NCBI GenBank assembly: GCA_025459175.1
Contig: JALORC010000004.1
Span: forward strand, 62,001-126,000
DNA length: 64,000 nucleotides
Reading direction: 5' to 3'
Source: Planctomycetota bacterium
GTDB lineage: Bacteria; Planctomycetota; UBA1135; UBA2386
Of this stretch, positions 61,442-64,000 are shown in pieces (within the stretch, counting starts at the first letter, position 1; every line of letters starts with the position of its first letter). Made by a program: the position numbers and the translations under genes. The notes under the pieces are model-generated. The model had not been told where the DNA came from. It saw only the letters and a list, made by a program, of their open reading frames with translations, and ran no database searches.

Positions 61442-62773
61442 TCAGAACCCGGCGGTCAGCTTGCCGCGCTGCGTCGTCATGATCAGGCACGGCAGTGCCG
61501 GGTCGACCAGGAACGCCTGCACGTCGATCGCGACGCCGTTCAGCAGCGGCGACGGCGCGATCGGCAGCGACCAGTTGCGCTCCGAGGTCGTGCCCGGCAC
61601 GAACTGCAGGCCGGTTTCGACGCCGAACAGGCCGATGATGCAGCCGCAGGTCCACGGGATCGTGGTCGACGTCGACAGCTCGTAGGCGCCGACGCACAGG
61701 GTGCTCGGCAGCGCGCCGGTGGCGCGCAGCTGGAAGTTCTGGCCGATGTGGGGCAGGCTGCGCCGGAACGCGCCCAGCTCGAGCGGGGTGTTGCCGTTGA
61801 AGCAGGTCGCGTCGTGCGTCAGCTGGAAGTCCGCGAGGCTCGGCGTGAAGGCCCAGGTGATGAGCCCCGCCGCGGTGTTGACGAGCGCCTGCAGGCCGCC
61901 GCCGGGCAACGGCACGTAGCTGACGGCCGGCAGGTTCCAGCTGCCCGGACCACCGGTGGCCGGCGTGCGGCGCCACTCGTAGTTGTTCCACTCCCAGGTC
62001 TCGCCGTTCTGGTGCAACAGCACGGTGACGTCGCGCTTGTGGTCGTAGACCATGCGGCAGTCCGCTGCCGGCGGCGGGCCGCTGCCCTGATATTGCGTCC
62101 ACGTGGTGCCGCGGAAGATCCATGTGTCACCCAGCGTGGTCGCTGCCTGCCCGCCGAACAGCACGGCGCTCTGTTCGGGGCCGCCCGCCAGCGCCATGCC
62201 CGTGCGTGGGATCAGGCCGGAAGGCGTGGCCTGCGGACCCATCAGCATCACGCCGCCATCCGCCCACAAGTAGGTGTCGTTGCGCACGCCGGTGGCATCC
62301 GTGCCGCCGAACAGCAGCATCAGGTTGCTGCTGCCGAGCTGTGCCGCCACGGCGCGGTAGCGAGGGGAAGGCGCCGACAGCGTGCTCATCGGCGTCCAGT
62401 CCTGGGTGGTGCGCTCGAAGCGCCACACCTGGTTGACCAGGCCGAGCGTGCCATCGAGGCCGCCGAACAGGTAGACGCGGTTGCCGTTCGAGCAGATCGT
62501 CGCGGAGATGCGCGGGCTGATCGCCGACGGCAGCGAGAGCCAGCCGGTGGCGGTGGACAGCAGGGTTCGGCCCTGGCTCTCGTCGAAGCCGACCAGGCCG
62601 ATGCTGTCGCGCGCGAGCAACTGGTTCTCCGTCCCGAACGACACCGACGGTTGCGGCGTGCCGACCGTGGCCCAGGTCTGCGCAACGGCCGGTGTCAGCA
62701 GCGTTGCTGTCAGTGCCAGCGGTGCCAGTGAGCGCCAGATTCGGACCCCTTCGAAGCAGCAGTGTTCGGCCAT
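61442..62773 (-). CDS. secreted kelch-repeat protein
   Basis: This 443-residue protein has a signal peptide (SLAPLALTATLLTPAVAQT) and five or six kelch-like blades. Examples are GNRVYLFGGLDGTLGLVNQVWRF, SNLMLLFGGTDATGVRNDTYLW and QSAVLFGGQAATTLGDTWIF. The C-terminal 125 residues are a form of the secreted-protein module, ending LPCLIMTTQRGKLTAGF. It is probably a surface or extracellular propeller; no catalytic site is visible. ATG 62773 follows AGGA by seven bases and is preferred over GTG 62779. It converges on the membrane protein upstream and is divergent from the hydroxylase fusion. Confidence 0.78.
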   Translation of the reverse strand: MAEHCCFEGVRIWRSLAPLALTATLLTPAVAQTWATVGTPQPSVSFGTENQLLARDSIGLVGFDESQGRTLLSTATGWLSLPSAISPRISATICSNGNRVYLFGGLDGTLGLVNQVWRFERTTQDWTPMSTLSAPSPRYRAVAAQLGSSNLMLLFGGTDATGVRNDTYLWADGGVMLMGPQATPSGLIPRTGMALAGGPEQSAVLFGGQAATTLGDTWIFRGTTWTQYQGSGPPPAADCRMVYDHKRDVTVLLHQNGETWEWNNYEWRRTPATGGPGSWNLPAVSYVPLPGGGLQALVNTAAGLITWAFTPSLADFQLTHDATCFNGNTPLELGAFRRSLPHIGQNFQLRATGALPSTLCVGAYELSTSTTIPWTCGCIIGLFGVETGLQFVPGTTSERNWSLPIAPSPLLNGVAIDVQAFLVDPALPCLIMTTQRGKLTAGF

Positions 62774-62872
62774 CGCCACATCCTACCGAGCGGGGGGATG
62801 CTCGGGGGGCTGGTGTCGGGGTGACGGACGGTTGCGGCGCGGCCGCCGCGGCCACATCCTGCGCCTTCGCCG

Positions 62873-63853
62873 ATGACCGCGATCCACGATGCCGGAGCGT
62901 TCTCGTTCGTGCCGCTGCTCGAGGCGGCCTGCCCGGCCATCGCGGCCGAGCTGGCGGCGTTGTCGCCCACGGAGTTCGACGAGAGTCCCGACTCGCTGAC
63001 CAGGGTCGAGGGTGTCTACGACGAGACCGGCTGGCGTTGGCTGCCGCTGCACGGCGGCGCTGCGGACGGCGCCCGCCACGAGGCCAATCGGGCCCGCTGC
63101 CCGGCCACCGCCCGCGCGCTCGCCGCCGTGCCGGGTCTGGTCAATGCCGGCTTCTCGCTGTTCCGCCCCGGCACGCACCTCTACCCGCACCACGGCGAGC
63201 TCGGCCAGGTGCTGCGCTGTCATCTGCCGCTGCGGGTGCCGGCCGGCGACGTCGGCATCCGCTTCGGGGCGCAGACCGTGCGCTGGCGCGAAGGTCGCTG
63301 CCTCGTGTTCGACGACACCGTCGAGCACGAGGCCTGGAACCACGGCGACGGCGACCGCATCGTGCTGATCGTCACGTTCGCTCGGCCGCCAGGGCCGGGA
63401 ACGGCCGAGGCGACCGCGGCGCCGGCCATCGCCGCGCGCGGCCTGTTCCATCTCGCGTTCCACGTCACCGACCTCGACGCGGCGCGCCGGTTCTACGGCG
63501 GTGTGCTCGGTTGCCGGGAAGGGCGCAGCACGGCGACCTGGGTCGACTTCGATCTGTTCGGCCACCAGCTGTCGCTGCACCTCGGCCAGCCATGGACGAC
63601 CGCGCGCACCGGTCTGGTCGGCGAGCACCGGGTGCCGATGCCGCATTTCGGTGTCGTGCTGCTGCTGCCGGAGTGGCGGCGGTTGGCGGATCGGCTGCAG
63701 GCCGCCGGGGTCGAGTTCGTGCTCGAGCCGCAGGTCCGCTATCCCGGGCAGCCGGGGGAGCAGTGGACGATGTTCTTCTGCGACCCTTGCGGCAACCCGA
63801 TCGAGGTCAAGGGCTTCGCCAGCCTGGACGGGCTCTACCGGAGCGGGGGCTGA
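62873..63853 (+). CDS. Asp/Asn beta-hydroxylase fused to a VOC domain
   Basis: This 326-residue protein contains two iron/metal enzyme modules. Residues about 1-170 match aspartyl/asparaginyl beta-hydroxylases (ASPH). They have GFSLFRPGTHLYPHHGELGQVLRCHLPL with the first iron-binding His, and CLVFDDTVEHEAWNHGDGDRIVLIV with the second His and the 2-oxoglutarate arginine. Residues about 188-320 match a vicinal-oxygen-chelate domain: FHLAFHVTDLDAARRFYGGVLGC, HFGVVLLLPEW and FFCDPCGNPIEVKGF. ASPH enzymes hydroxylate side chains using 2-oxoglutarate and Fe(II). VOC domains act as dioxygenases, glyoxalases or binding proteins. The substrate is unknown. Confidence 0.85.
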   Translation: MTAIHDAGAFSFVPLLEAACPAIAAELAALSPTEFDESPDSLTRVEGVYDETGWRWLPLHGGAADGARHEANRARCPATARALAAVPGLVNAGFSLFRPGTHLYPHHGELGQVLRCHLPLRVPAGDVGIRFGAQTVRWREGRCLVFDDTVEHEAWNHGDGDRIVLIVTFARPPGPGTAEATAAPAIAARGLFHLAFHVTDLDAARRFYGGVLGCREGRSTATWVDFDLFGHQLSLHLGQPWTTARTGLVGEHRVPMPHFGVVLLLPEWRRLADRLQAAGVEFVLEPQVRYPGQPGEQWTMFFCDPCGNPIEVKGFASLDGLYRSGG

Positions 63854-63973
63854 GGCCGCCGGCATCACGGGCGGTCGGCGCCGTTTGCGAACCGCTGGCC
63901 CACCCGCGCCGTTGTCACGCCGCCCGGGCGCGGGCATGATGCTCCGCCCTCCCTCCCTGACTTCGCGAAGCCA

Positions 63974-64000
63974 ATGACGTCCCGACTCCTCGCTTCCGTG
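63974..64000 (+). CDS. start of a coding region cut by the window end
   Basis: ATG 63974 begins MTSRLLASV, which would suit a signal peptide. Only nine codons are visible, so this is no more than a possible gene start. Confidence 0.3.

Overview
The window is a GC-rich (roughly 70 %) bacterial chromosome segment. Several features point to Planctomycetota, probably one of the deep lineages outside the classical Pirellulales/Gemmatales (inference). They are two ECF sigma factors fused to a membrane helix and long extracytoplasmic regulatory-like domains, a Ser/Thr kinase with a formylglycine-generating-enzyme-like C-terminus, many secreted kelch, beta-propeller and FG-GAP proteins sharing one C-terminal module, and a DUF5703 glycoside-hydrolase-like protein. 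I found no rRNA, tRNA, CRISPR array, prophage or intact transposon.

Layout. Positions 1-9615 hold a truncated GT4 glycosyltransferase, two small unknowns, the first sigma-factor fusion and a secreted trypsin-like protease. A MoaD-like protein follows. Positions 10066-19420 hold one tightly packed plus-strand cluster: SGNH lipoprotein, KAS III, metallo-beta-lactamase (MBL)-fold hydrolase, adenylate-forming enzyme, SDR reductase/epimerase, GT21-like transferase, an unknown protein, a GT1 transferase and an alkaline-phosphatase-superfamily phosphodiesterase. It looks like a biosynthetic operon for a modified or glycosylated acyl product. Positions 19461-24853 hold a secretin-related protein, a YkgJ-type cluster protein, a VapBC pair with a palindromic operator, a 90-bp triple repeat, groES-groEL, a stand-alone receiver and an acidic zinc-ribbon protein. 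Positions 25017-31824 hold a TPR protein, kynureninase plus kynurenine formamidase, and a large secreted propeller.

Positions 31909-35760 hold a YeiH-type transporter divergent from its LysR regulator, then hipBA preceded by four copies of a 14-bp near-palindrome. Positions 35771-41863 hold a hydrolase-like protein without its serine, the second sigma-factor fusion, and a RidA / lipoprotein / HAD operon. Positions 41974-50789 hold the kinase and two large lipoproteins.

Positions 50708-53094 are the clearest sign of recent rearrangement. A 135-bp direct repeat (134/135 identical) flanks about 2.1 kb of foreign-looking DNA. That DNA carries the tail of a galactose-oxidase-like gene with a stop at a conserved tyrosine, an FG-GAP protein, and an IS91-type transposase fragment. 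The rest of the window has a SprT-like metalloprotease, a DUF5703 protein, an acyltransferase, a trypsin-like protease with a small partner, XdhC, a membrane-anchored protein, a kelch protein, an Asp/Asn beta-hydroxylase-VOC fusion, and the first codons of another gene.
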